DNA of 64,000 nucleotides from Phyto melanocephala (taxonomy: Eukaryota; Arthropoda; Insecta; Diptera; Rhinophoridae). The position numbers and the translations under genes are program-made. This document shows positions 46,911 to 56,849 of the stretch, in pieces. Numbering within the stretch: position 1 is the stretch's first letter; each line of letters starts with the position of its first letter. The stretch covers positions 28,774,421 to 28,838,420 of the forward strand of contig OW799233.1 in assembly GCA_941918925.1 (NCBI GenBank). Direction: 5' to 3'. Under the pieces are notes generated by a model. It was not told the DNA's origin. It ran no database searches and saw nothing but the letters and a program-made list of their open reading frames with translations.

Positions 46911-47434
46911 AATTGCTAGCTATTTTAAACTTAATCTAAAATATTTGGATAAACAATATTTTATTACGGATTTTACCCGTTCTTAGCACTTTTCCCCCTA
47001 AATTCCAAAATTTCGAAAAAGTACAAAAATTCATTGTAAATTATTTTAAGGAGAATAAACCTACGTTTTTACTTTTTTCCTATTGCTTTCCCTCTCAAAG
47101 ATAAATGCTGTTCAAAAAAGTACCAAAATTCAGTTTTTCCCCTTTTTTTCCCCTTAAAACTCCAAATTTCCAAAAAGTACCAGACATCTATCCAATTATT
47201 TTTAACAGGCTTTTTGGTCCTTTCAGAATTTTTGTTATGTCTTTATTAAGCCCGGAGATACTGAGTTACCTATTTTACCCTTTTTTACCCGTAAACCGCT
47301 CGACGGATTTTGTGCAAACCTCACATAAGCTATCTACTAAATAGTCTAAATAAAGCCTTAACATTTGGTTCAGATAGGTGAGCCCGTTCTTGAGTTATAA
47401 AATTACAACGAAAAGTGGCATTGATTTTTATATA
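46780..47434 (-). mobile_element. Helitron-like element, minus strand, head interrupted by a MITE
   Basis: On the minus strand the 3' end reads CGTAGCGAAGCACTTACCAG then GCGGCTAG|T, with the CTAG|T terminus (plus 46779-46783). The 5' end reads TATATAAAAATCAATGCCAC ... ATAACTCAAGAACGGGCTCA, typical of an insect Helitron head. The extreme 5' end is not visible because the Stowaway-like MITE (47435 onward) is inserted in the TATATA tract. An A18(AT)15 microsatellite lies at 46860-46906. The frames 46795-46986 and 47105-47344 are chance. Confidence 0.6.
46860..46906. repeat. Poly-A plus AT microsatellite
   Basis: About 18 A residues followed by about 15 AT units. Confidence 0.95.
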
Positions 47435-47775
47435 TGTGACAGCGCATTGAGAAAAGTGTAAAAACAGGGTTTGTTCAGGAGAGCCATCTTAAAGATTAAA
47501 TGATTTTTCTATTTTTTTAAATTGTTCATAAGGAAAAAAAATAAATTTTTTGTAGTTTCGTAAAATCAAGTTATTTTGTTAATTTAGTAGGGAAAAAAAT
47601 GAAAATAAATAAATTTTACTATTTGCGCTTAGAATCGTCGATTTCACTTTTATAAAACGCGCATATCTCTGGGAGGGAACACTTTTGGGGCATGGGATCG
47701 GTCTCATTCGATGCTCAGATGTTGTCCATATAAAAAAAAAGTGCAAATTGTTTTTTTACCCTTAGGTCCCTTTCT
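47435..47775 (+). mobile_element. Stowaway-like MITE, copy 2, right end truncated
   Basis: It starts TGTGACAGCGCATTGAGAAA after TA (47433-47434) and is colinear with 20179-20552 through TTTAAAGATTAAATGATTTT-like and GGCATGGGATCGGTCTCATT blocks to CCCTTAGGTCCCTTTC. The final TGCGCTGTCACA is missing: the sequence switches to the Jockey fragment at about 47775. The truncation shows a later deletion or insertion-associated loss. Confidence 0.75.
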
Positions 47776-47965
47776 TTATACAGAAGTAATATTGTTTTCA
47801 CTGGTAAAGATTTTGCATTGAATAGTCTGAAAAATGCACCCTTAACCCGATTTGCCTTCTCTAAATTATAAGACACGTGCTTATTAAATTTTAAAAGTTT
47901 GTTAAAGTTTACTCCAAGATATTTGATGCTATCCTTAAATACGATTTCAGAACCATTTAATACTA
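47776..47965 (-). pseudogene. Jockey-like RT fragment, minus strand
   Basis: The minus strand reads without interruption VVLNGSEIVFKDSIKYLGVN, FNKLLKFNKHVSYNLEKANR, VKGAFFRLFNAKSL, PVKTILLLYKE. It matches the ..I...DSIKYLGV.F...L.F..H......KA.......R.L......L....K..L....I.P segment of Jockey-superfamily reverse transcriptases, just past the catalytic palm. It is uninterrupted for about 63 codons, hence younger than most remnants here, but bounded on both sides by other repeats. Confidence 0.75.
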
Positions 47966-48367
47966 CCGTTAATGAAATTTAAAAGCTCATAAAACCGCCA
48001 AATTGAGAGGTATGATGATAAAATTTGCTACGTATATCCTTCTAGACAATGTCATTATTATGCCGGAAAATTAAGGTGACATGCCCACTTTAAGGCCCAC
48101 CTGTCATATAACGTTTTATCTCAAACTCGTATAATTTCTCTATGAATACAGATTTTGGAATAATAAAGGACTATATTGAAACATCTAAGTTGCATTCATT
48201 AGTAAAAACAACTTCAACACGCCTACTTTAATTGAGCGGCTATATTTACGAAAACATTTTACTAGCATATCGAACTTATACAAAGAAAGTGATACATATT
48301 TTAGTATAAAGAGATTATTGCATAGCGGTTACTTTTAATAACAAAGAAATTCATTTTGTGCTATAAA

Positions 48368-49003
48368 TTGGGTTATTTCCCGGAAATTCGACTTTTTTAA
48401 TCTACCCGACTTCCCGGGATTATTTTTCGGGATCCCGGGAAATAAAAAAGGTGGCTACGAATCGAAAGGAGATGTTTTTATTGTTTATATTGAAATTGAA
48501 TTCTAGTGATTTTATTTTTGATCTTATAGCTGAAGTATCTGTATTTTTCTTTTTGTGCTCATATTTGATCTCGTATCTAGAGAATAATATTTTTTTCAAT
48601 AAAAAATATTTTTACTTAATTTATATTTAAAATTCAAGTTTTTTTTATTAATTTTTATAGTTTTGAAGTGTTTCTTCTACATTATAAACTATTTTATGCT
48701 TTTGAATAAAAAGTTTTTTATTAATTAATACAATTCTCCCGATTGTGGACGAATTTGAACGATTATGTTGACCAAAAGAGTCACGAAGTGCACAAGGTGC
48801 ATGAAATGCATTTTATTTTACACGCTCATCTTATAATAAGCCTGAATAGCTTTAACGCATAAACAATTTTATGATTTTATAAAAAGTTTTTTTATTAATT
48901 AAAAACAAATTTACTTTTTATTTGTTTTGCTGCGGGATCCTGGGAATTAAAAAAATAAATCTCGCATTCTCGGAAAACAAAAATTTTCGGGAAAAAAACC
49001 CTA
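48368..49003. mobile_element. Non-autonomous hAT-type element, 636 bp
   Basis: The ends TTGGGTTATTTCCCGGAAA and TTTTCGGGAAAAAAACCCTA are imperfect inverted repeats, and the flanks are a perfect 8-bp duplication GCTATAAA (48360-48367 and 49004-49011). Removing it restores continuity with the paralogous element at about 56545. Subterminal CCCGGGA and GGGATCC motifs repeat (48407-48438, 48935-48950). It contains a rosa-like transposase fragment flanked by a 36-bp direct duplication (48693-48903). Confidence 0.85.
48733..48865 (-). pseudogene. rosa-like transposase N-terminal fragment inside the hAT element, copy 6
   Basis: On the minus strand LRDSFGQHNRSNSSTIGR is readable, preceded by frameshifted NAFHA. 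It aligns with the corresponding block at 56205-56340 (FYENGRSNQNAF, HNRSNSSTIGRIV). It is flanked by near-identical direct repeats of about 36 bp (TTTTGAATAAAAAGTTTTTT-ATTAATTAA at 48703-48731 and again at 48876-48903). Confidence 0.6.
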
Positions 49004-49080
49004 GCTATAAAAGAACGGAAAATAGGTGGTGGGTATAAAAGATTCGGCACAGCCGAATATAATGCTCTTACTTGTTTTTT

Positions 49081-51014
49081 AATGTTATCGATAAATCCAT
49101 TTGTGTGGTGGATTTATTTTTTCTATTTTCTTTTGTGTTCAAAAATTTTTTAAATAAAAAAGAGCATTTGAAATAAAGTTAACAATTACTTTAAAAAAAA
49201 TAAATAAAAACTAATTCTAAACACAATTTTTTCATTGCCAAGATTCAATTCTATTAATCGATAACTGTTATGTGCTGAGTGTCATCTCTGTTTGTTTATT
49301 ATTAAAAAAAACAAGCTTATTTATGCTCGTGTTGTATTCAAACTTTTCGTAGGACCTTGTAGCACAAAATATCGTGTACATAAACTCAATAAATTCCATA
49401 AATTGTTTTAAAATGTCAATTTCACCTTTCATTTTGTCAAAATTGTTTTTAGTTGATAAAAATATTAATACAACAGCTAATCAAAACAAAAAAGTTGATG
49501 CATTTTGTGTGATTTTTCGATATACGGTTATTTTGAATGGTGTGTTAAAATTGGATTTCAGTATACACCATGTTATAATCTATTGCACATTATCATAACC
49601 AGTCTCTTATTGTATTAAGGTATAAATAAATAAATAAATATAACTTGCCGAATTCGAAAACTATTTTTTTTAAATCCTCCACATTTGGAATGTCTATAAG
49701 AAATTGATTTTATAAATCCATTCAGTATACTGAATGCTGTTAAAAGTATATATTTTGATGAAATAAACTATATAAATTTTTCTTTATATAAGACAATCGA
49801 AGTATTAATTAAATTCAGCCATAGTCAGACATTCATACGTTCACATTTATATTTTCATTTAAAAATATTTTCTAGTTTATACCTCGTAGAAGTGGTAAGT
49901 GTGGGGGGTTTGCTTGTGTTTGTGTTGCATGTTTTTCAACAAACAATGGCACGTGGTTTAAGTTTTTTTTTCTGAATAACAACAACAAGTTAGACTACTT
50001 TGACTATTTTTTTTCGTTGTAGCCAAAGCTGCCGCAAAATGTACGATGGCAAATGAACAAGCGAAATAATGGCTGTTGTCGTGTGAACAACTACTTTGGA
50101 TGTATATATGCCCGGTTATACGATTGAGATGGAGCACTCGGGAATAGTAAAAATGTACACATGCCATTTTTGAATTTTCAAAAATAACTGTGCCAGTATG
50201 TGTGTATGTATATAGCATTGTAACTACCATGTTTATTTTTTATATATATTTTTTTTTAAACATTTTCATGCTTCACGAAAAACTATAGGGTACAAAACAC
50301 ACAATCACACAGACACACACGTGAAAATACATAAACATAGAATAAAATTGGAAAGCTTTGAAAGCATAGAAAGTGGTTATGTGTTGTTTTCTTTTGCAAA
50401 TCGCTGTGAAATTTTCGACCTAAAAGAACATCACATCACAGCACAAAACAACACAACAAAGAAACTGAAATAGAGATGAAAGCGTTTATTTTTCCATTTT
50501 CAAATAGTTGTTTGTAGGTACTTCTAGCAGTTCTACTGGTAAAGGTGATAAATTAAAATGTGAATGGATTTATTTTCATGTTTTTTTTTTGGTATTTTGA
50601 GTCCTTTTGCCTTTCTCTTTTATTATTATCTGCTACAGTTTTCCGTTTCCTAGTACTTCAGTTCAAATGTAAGCATACAAGGTTAAATGAAATAAAATGT
50701 CTATAGTGTTTCTTTTATTAAATTTTTTTTGAGTACGTGCACGTTTCAGTTTTTGTTTGGTTACTTAAACAAAAGAATTTGAGTGCAACAGTATTCACTG
50801 CTACACCATTAAGATTATATTTGTATTACAAGAATGCGACTGTTGCTATAGTTTTCGTAGTATCGGCATAATCACTACTGAAATATTAAACAAAAAATTG
50901 ACTAGTAAGCTTTTTAGAAGAGTTTTATATGCTGCTTTTTGTATTTCACAGATTAATAAATATTTACAAGTAACAAATATTTCCATGTAAACTTAAATAT
51001 TCCAGCAAAATTTT
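49081..51014. other. AT-rich DNA, no gene recognised
   Basis: Frames 49374-49598 plus and 49958-50230 minus lack recognised domains. Simple CA/GT tracts lie near 50290-50320. No element ends recognised. Confidence 0.5.
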
Positions 51015-51240
51015 TAATGATTTTTGAAATGTTTAAAGCTAACTTAAATACTTAAATTCCTTGGAAGACGCAAAAGGGAGCGACCGAAAATCCATTTGAA
51101 AGTTTAAAGTCTGGAAAACCCTTACAAACTCAGCGTAATAAATCGGAGAAGATGCGCAGAAGACCGATGCACCTGGAAATCCATTGTTTCTTATGATTTT
51201 TGAAATGTTTAATGCTGACTTAAATCCTTAAGTTCCTTAA
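51015..51240. repeat. 47-bp direct repeats bracketing the RTE-like fragment
   Basis: ATGATTTTTGAAATGTTTAA then AGCTAACTTAAATACTTAAA at 51018-51062 recurs at 51196-51240 with four to five substitutions. Their position exactly at the fragment borders suggests a long target-site duplication or a filler insertion after a double-strand break. Confidence 0.65.
51062..51190 (+). pseudogene. RTE-like non-LTR C-terminal fragment A
   Basis: LGRRKRERPKIHLKV, stop, ...RRCAEDRCTWKSIV resembles the GRRSRGRPK.RW.D.V..DL...G...W...AQDR..WR.IV tail found at the C-terminus of RTE-type and related non-LTR ORFs. It is flanked on both sides by a direct repeat of about 47 bp (ATGATTTTTGAAATGTTTAA at 51018 and 51196, continuing CTTAAAT.CTTAA.TTCCTT). 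Confidence 0.6.
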
Positions 51241-51680
51241 TACATTTTTGTAGTTTCCTTTAAACATGATTTTAGGATAATCCATTTTTGAGAGGAACTT
51301 TTGATAAACATTTACGTTCAATACATTTTTGTGCAATTTAAAAAAAAGGAAAATTAATAAATTAATTAAGGAACGATTGACGATCAAATTAATCCTTCTG
51401 GAGAGCTTTCAGAACTTAATGTTATAGTATATTAAATAGTGACTGTCGTTAAAACCCAAATCTGGAAAGATGCTCACGTTAGTGGTGGACTTAAGCCAAA
51501 CATAAACATCTTTAGTTACTGTTGTCATTCCTCAGAGCTACTTTGTAATTGTTCGACATCCATCCTATCTCTACGTAAATAAGTATATAGTATATACTTA
51601 CTTCACTACAAGGAATCAGATTGCCTGTGTAAGGTGCTTGTACATGATTTGCGATTGACTTGTAAAATAATTTACCACAG
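51241..51680. other. AT-rich DNA, no gene recognised
   Basis: The minus frame 51512-51769 overlaps fragment B in the opposite sense and is a shadow. Nothing else recognised. Confidence 0.45.
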
Positions 51681-51681
51681 C

Positions 51682-51781
51682 GTGAGAAATTGAAAAAAGA
51701 AACACAGAAGACCGACGCATCTGGAAATCCATTGTTTGTTCGGTCAATGACCCTCATGAGTTGCAACAAGTAAACAACTAA
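51682..51781 (+). pseudogene. RTE-like non-LTR C-terminal fragment B
   Basis: After a stop, one frame reads RNTEDRRIWKSIVCSVNDPH, ELQQVNN-stop. It is closely related to fragment A (EDRCTWKSIV), extends through a natural-looking C-terminus, and SVRN-stop-KK precedes it in another frame. It represents the last about 30 residues of the same ORF family. Confidence 0.6.
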
Positions 51782-51784
51782 GTT

Positions 51785-52559
51785 ATGATTTTATACTCTT
51801 ATTTTAAGATACTAATCCGCTCAACAATTGTACAACATTTTTGTTTGTTTTTATATTTTTGTATGGTTTTATTGTTATGGCGCTACGAAAAACAAAAATA
51901 GAAGAAAATAACCTTTTGATTTAATTACACTATGCAACAAGTAAAAATTCTCAAAAAAATACTATTTTCTTTGATCCATTATAGTCATCTAACTGCAAAA
52001 ATCATTATTATTTCAAATTCTCTGGTATGGTTTTTTTTGTAAAATTTTAGATTTCTTCTCCAAACGTCTTATTATAACTTTGGAATGACGTACTCGATTT
52101 TGATTAGCAATCCGTCAGATAACTTTACATACGCCAGCTTTAAGTCTTTTTAGTATAATTTTTTAATTTAGCCAATCAGTTTTGGAGTTATTGGGGAACA
52201 ACTCGAAAAATATTTTTTTTTGGTTTAAGAATATAAATTTTGAATTAAAAAAAAAAAAAATAATAATAAATAGAAAGCAACAATTTAATATATTCGTATT
52301 AAAAATCTATGGAGAAATTCTAGTTTTATTCCCGATAATGTAAAAGTACAAAAACAATTATTTTCTGTTAAATATGAAAATTTTTGAATTTATAAAAATC
52401 TATAAAAAATAAAAAGCAATAAATAATTTATAATTTTAGTACTTAATCTTAAAGCTGTATGTATTAGGAATAAATTATGTATCATATTGCATGAAAAAAT
52501 AAATTTATTTTTTTATATTTAGTCTCAAAATGAAACGTAAGTATTTTTTTCAATATATA
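51785..52559. other. AT-rich DNA, no gene recognised
   Basis: No frame or repeat pair was recognised. Poly-A near 52245-52258. Confidence 0.5.
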
Positions 52560-53220
52560 CCACTTCTTTTTACTACAATATTTGGGAAGTGGGCGTTAAA
52601 GTAGGCGTGTCAAAGTATTTTTGATAGTGATATTTACTTTGATATTGAAACACAGGTACCATTAGTATTATAATTATTTTTCCATAGATAAATTATATCA
52701 ATTTAGGAAAAAGGAATTAAATTGGGCGTGTCTCCTTAATTTTCAGTCATAACGTTAATATTAAATCGAAGTCTGCGTGTTCTATGACGTTTTTAATTTT
52801 AAATAAACTAAGAGGAACACTGCGGTGTAAATTTTTGTTCACTTTGATCTATAAGTCTTTTGGGGACATATATTTTTTACTCAAGAAATTCCTGTAAAAG
52901 TTTATGACTATACATATGCCGTTGCGTTATAATGCAATCGAATTTTATTCGACATCAGGAAAATATTCTTTATGAGATACTGTTGCATTACAATCTATAA
53001 CTCTTTAGTCTATTTTCAATAACAAATACCTCTGATATTCGGGCAAAATTTCTCCATTGGTTTTTCCGTTCGAGATCGTTCTGGAATGAAAGCAGGACTT
53101 TATGGGGACTAAACTTAATATTTTGATGATAATAAATAATAGATTTGATGATAAATAAATATAAATGATGATAAAATGAATATACCTTTATTCCATTCTA
53201 TTGATGGTGGGTATACAAAA
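52560..53220 (-). mobile_element. Degenerate INE-like fragment, minus strand
   Basis: GAAGTGGGCGTTAAAGTAGG then CGTGTCAAAG (52586-52615) is the complement of CTTTGACACGCCTACTATAA then CGCCCAC at about 55505-55531. A second block, TTGGGCGTGTCTCC, follows near 52720. GGTGGGTATACAAAA at 53204-53218 resembles the TATACCC-type terminus of the family. Boundaries are not resolved. Confidence 0.45.
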
Positions 53221-54571
53221 ATTTATAAAAAATATTATTTTATATTTAGCGATTGATATAGAAAATATTTTGTTATTTTTTCAAAATAAAATAAAAAACA
53301 TTTTTTTAAACAGTAGATGACAATTTCAAATAAAAAATTTTTAACTTCGACCATTTTATTTTTTAAATTTTTTGTTGAAATTAGCCTTAAGTGTTGTAAT
53401 AGTACACCAGATACATATTTAAAAATTAGAGCAGCCGTTATTTACAGTCAAACCTTAATAACAGTAATTTGCACACAATTGACGGAAAATCCAATTTATA
53501 AAATGCGTTAGGTATTGAAGATTGCTGGAGTAGAACTACGGTTATTTTCTTTTTTGTAATTACTGAACAGTAGGTAATGCCATTTACGTTATTTTTAAGT
53601 CAATCAAAATATTTATATTTTTATTTAATTAGTTTTATTAAAAAACATAACTAAACATTATTGCTCATTACACAACGTTGAAGTTGTCATTTCAGCGTTA
53701 GAGCTTTGCACAATGCTAGGCGCTCTTATTTAGGTTTGGCTGTTAGAATATATGAAAATGTAATGTAAAAACATGTAGGAAAACATATAATATAAAGTTT
53801 ATTATAATATTAAAATTTCTTTTCGTTCAAAGCTTTATATTTATTTTAATATAGTCTGAGATATTCATTGAAAACACTGACATTAATTGTTTTTTCAACC
53901 CAGTGATTCAATTTGCAGTTCTGTCCAATAAGTAATCTTAACACTTTTTCCAGTCCAATTTCACATGCTTATGTAGTCCTTCATTTTACCTTAAAAGTTT
54001 CGTACGTAAAAAAACATAATGAGAAAGAATTTTTTTATAAAAAAATATCTACTCTTGTCAATAGCAGTCACTGGGTTAAATATTCTTGCATTTATTATCG
54101 TATTCTTCTTTGTTTTTAAGCACTGTTTTATTATTAAAACACCTTTTGAACTTATTTTCAAAATCTGTAATAAAACGAGAGGAGAGTGAATAAAAAAAGT
54201 TTATACACAAAACAAAAACATTGAATTTAAAAAAAAAGGAGACAACCTGTCTTTATACTATATAGGAAGCTGACTATAGGTAACAGCATCAAATAACCAC
54301 GACCACCCTTTTGTTCGCCAATAATATGTATGTTACAGGTCTTTAATAGAGATGATTTCGGTAACACTTACACATACATATATTGTTGTCTGCTATTCAG
54401 TAGGGTGGTTGAGATTTTTCGACGGAGGAGTTGAAAAAATTGGGTTTTATAAATAACTTAAAACAAATTCAAAGTACAATCCTAGTGTTTTTTTTTATTT
54501 TTAAATAAAATATGATGATTAGGAATAAATTCGCAATATAATAGGAAACAAGTTGTATCATATTTAACGTA
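53221..54571. other. AT-rich DNA with a repeat shared at the right end
   Basis: 53590-53750 aligns with 62700-62866; see that repeat. Frames 53317-53511 and 53913-54119 have no recognised domains. Confidence 0.45.
53590..53750 (+). repeat. Interspersed repeat shared with 62700-62866
   Basis: GTCATTTCAGCGTTAGAGCT, TTGCACAATGCTAGGCGCTC, TTATTTAGGTTTGGCTGTTA aligns with GTCACTTCAGCGTTAAGCTT, AGTACAACGTATGCCGCTCT, TGTATGGGCTTGGTTGTTAC, and the AT-rich left flank also aligns. Identity unknown. Confidence 0.6.
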
Positions 54572-55079
54572 TTTTTATACCCGCCACCAAAAAAATGGTG
54601 GGGGTATATTCATTTTGTCTTTCCGTTTGTAACACATCGAAATATCCATTTCCATAAAGTATATATATTCTGAATCAGGGTTTGATTTGATGACGATCTA
54701 GCTATGTCCGTCTGTCCGTCTGTTGAAATGGGCTAAATCGGAATATTAAGAAGAGAGTTATAGCTCGAAAAGCAAGAGTAGGTCGAAAAAACCGTGTCCT
54801 TCGAACATCGAATAAAATGGAATTGTGTCCAAACGCCTTAACGTAGACTCGAATATATATTTCCTGAGTAAAAACAATATCTTCCTCTAAAAACTATCTA
54901 AATCGTTGCATTAGGAGAGGAGTTATCGATCAAAATGTACGAAAATTTATACCGCACAGTGTATTTTTCGGTATATTTAAAAACAAAAACGTCATAAAAG
55001 CAACAAAATTAGATGTACGACTCTGAAATTTTGTACACTTTGCTTTTTGGTGAGAGGCTTTCTTGTAACGGCAAATCAA

Positions 55080-55870
55080 TGTGCCACGCCCACTTTTACG
55101 CCCACCTCCCATATAACGTTTTACCAAAAATTAATATAATTTCTCTATTAATAAAGATTTTGGAATAATAAAGGGCTATATTGAAACACCTAAGTTGTAC
55201 TCATTTGCAAAAACATCTTTGCACGCCTACTATAACGCCCACTTTTCACGTTATCTACCGTTAATGAAATTTAAAAGCTCATAAAACCGCTAAAATTAGA
55301 GGTATGATGATGAAAATTGCTACGTATATCCCCCTAGGCAATGTCATTATTGCGCTAAAAAAATTAAGGTGCCACGCCCACTTTTACGCCCACCTCCCAT
55401 ATAACGTTTTACCTAAAACTCATATAATTTCTCTATTAATAAAGATTTTTGATTAAGAAAAGGCTTTATTAAAACATCTAAAATGTACTCATTCGCAAAA
55501 ACAACTTTGACACGCCTACTATAACGCCCACTTTTCACGTTATCTACCGTTAATGAAATTTAAAAGCTCATAAAACCGACAAAATTAAAGGTATGATGAT
55601 GAAATTTGCTACATATATCCTTCTAATCAATTTTATTGTTGTGCCAAAAAGTTTAGGTGACACGCCCACTTTAACGCCTACCTTCCATATAACGGTTTAT
55701 CTTAAATTCATGTAATTTTTTTATTGACAAAGTTTTTGGGAAAATAAAGGTCTATATTGAAATATCTAAGTTGTATTTATTAGCAGAAACTTTATTAACA
55801 CGCCTACTTTAACGCTCACTTTCACTAAAAGACTAAATTTACGAAAACATTTTACTATCATATCGAAGTT
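55080..55870. repeat. 288-bp tandem units inside the INE-like element
   Basis: Three consecutive units start at about 55083, 55372 and 55660, each containing CCCATATAACGTTTTACC-like and CTACCGTTAATGAAATTTAA blocks. The last unit is the most diverged and incomplete. Confidence 0.8.
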
Positions 55871-55874
55871 AATA

Positions 55875-56467
55875 AGGGTGGTTACATTTTAAGGGCCGAT
55901 GTTGATTTTAAATAAAACACAAATTATTTAAGAAATTATTATCATTTGTTTTTATAATGATAATATTTGTATGGTACAATTATGTATTTAACAAAATATC
56001 GGCCAAATGGCCTCTGTCTGATGCTCCAAATTTTCAATCACAATGTTGATGCTCAATTGTTGGGCATGATGATGAGTCGAGGTTGATTGCTCTTTTGCCA
56101 CACTATCGCAAAAAACAGCAATGGTTCCCATTCAACGAACTAAGAAGGCATTCACAGATTTTTTAGCATTTTATACAGACCTGTTTTGCAGAAATTTAAA
56201 TATTTTTTACAATTCTCCCGATTGTGGACGAATTTGAACGATTATGTTAACCAAAAGAATTACGAAGTGTACAAAATGCATTTTGATTTGAACGCCCATT
56301 TTCATAAAAAACCTGAGTAACTTTAAGGCGTTGCTCATTTGCGTATCTTTCCACGGATCAAATTGAGTAAGTTTGAGATTGAGAATTATCAAGTGAAGTG
56401 CAGAAAACAAATTTAAAGACTAGGTGTAGTTCACCTTCAACATAGGCCCTTAAAATTTAACCACCCT
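55875..56467 (-). mobile_element. rosa-like transposon nested in the INE-like element, copy 5
   Basis: AGGGTGGTTACATTTTAAGG then GCCGATGTTGA at the left and its complement (AGGGTGGTTAAATTTTAAGG, GCCTATGTTGA) at the right form TIRs of 31 bp with two mismatches. The left flank is TA (55873-55874); the right TA has become CA. The paralogous element shows the uninterrupted site CTTATACAAAG at 48276-48286. On the minus strand (about 56340 to 56205), VFYENGRSNQNAFCTLRNSF, stop, HNRSNSSTIGRIV is the N-terminal DNA-binding region of a rosa-like transposase. The rest is deleted. The minus frame 56207-56410 is an adjacent-frame reading of this block. Confidence 0.85.
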
Positions 56468-56615
56468 CCACAAAGAAAGTGATACATATTTTATTATAAA
56501 GAGATTATCCATAATGATTAACAAAATAATAAATATTGTGCTTGAAATGTAGACAAAATTGGTGGTGGGTATAAAAGATTCGGCCCAGCCGAATATAGTG
56601 CTCTTACTTGTTTTA

Positions 56616-56849
56616 ACTCATTTAAGATCAAGGCAAATTTATTCATCTGGTAGTTTTCATTCGTCAGCTTCTTTTCTATTTATTTTAAACTTTCTTCTCT
56701 ATTTATTTTAAACTTCATATGTCTGAAGGGCTTGTCAGCTAAAACTTTTGCATTGCGTTGCCTTTCATATTCGTTTTAACATCGGCCACTAGCCGAGTTT
56801 ACCTCTCTCTCTCTCTCTCTTTGGTACTCTTTTGATCTGTGGTTACGTG
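56616..56849. other. Flank with CAAGGC-core motif and CT microsatellite
   Basis: ATCAAGGCAAATTTATTCAT then CTGGTAG (56630-56656) resembles the left end of the element at 59845, and TCTATTTATTTTAAACTT occurs twice (56674 and 56699). A (CT)n tract lies at 56803-56820. GTTACGTG at 56842-56849 is the left target duplication of the hAT element. Confidence 0.6.
56803..56820. repeat. CT microsatellite
   Basis: Nine CT dinucleotides. Confidence 0.95.

Larger units (their letters stand above)
47963..49080 (+). mobile_element. 5'-truncated INE/Helentron-like element, split by a hAT element
   Basis: From CTACCGTTAATGAAATTTAA onward it is colinear with the later half of the element at 54572-56615, including ATGCCCACTTTAAGGCCCAC (48084) and ATCTAAGTTG...ACAC GCCTACTTTAA. 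It ends GGTGGTGGGTATAAAAGATT, CGGCACAGCCGAATATAATG, CTCTTACTTGTTTTT. The ATTCGGC/GCCGAAT hairpin and ACTTGTTTT tail are shared with the other two copies. A hAT-type element at 48368-49003 splits it near the 3' end. Its site CGAACTTATACAAAG (48271-48285) is the empty counterpart of the rosa-like insertion in the other copy. Confidence 0.7.
54572..56615 (+). mobile_element. Full-length INE/Helentron-like element, about 1.45 kb plus nested insert
   Basis: The 5' end TTTTTATACCCGCCACCAAA and the 3' subterminal TTGGTGGTGGGTATAAAAGA are inverted (TATACCC-CCACCA versus TGGTGGGTATA). A 3' hairpin ATTCGGC/GCCGAAT and the tail CTCTTACTTGTTTT follow. The head has AAGTATATATATTCTGAATC and TGTCCGTCTGTCCGTC, as in fly INE/DINE-type elements. 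The body is a tandem array of about 288-bp units containing CCACGCCCACTTTTACGCCC (55083, 55372, variant at 55660). It is non-coding; the minus frame 54930-55127 arises from the repeat. Helentron affinity is by resemblance. A rosa-like transposon is nested at 55875-56467. Confidence 0.75.

Noticed and set aside
52080..52210. Possible coding exon in a slightly less AT-rich stretch
   Set aside because: No open frame or recognised motif; composition is only marginally different from the flanks.
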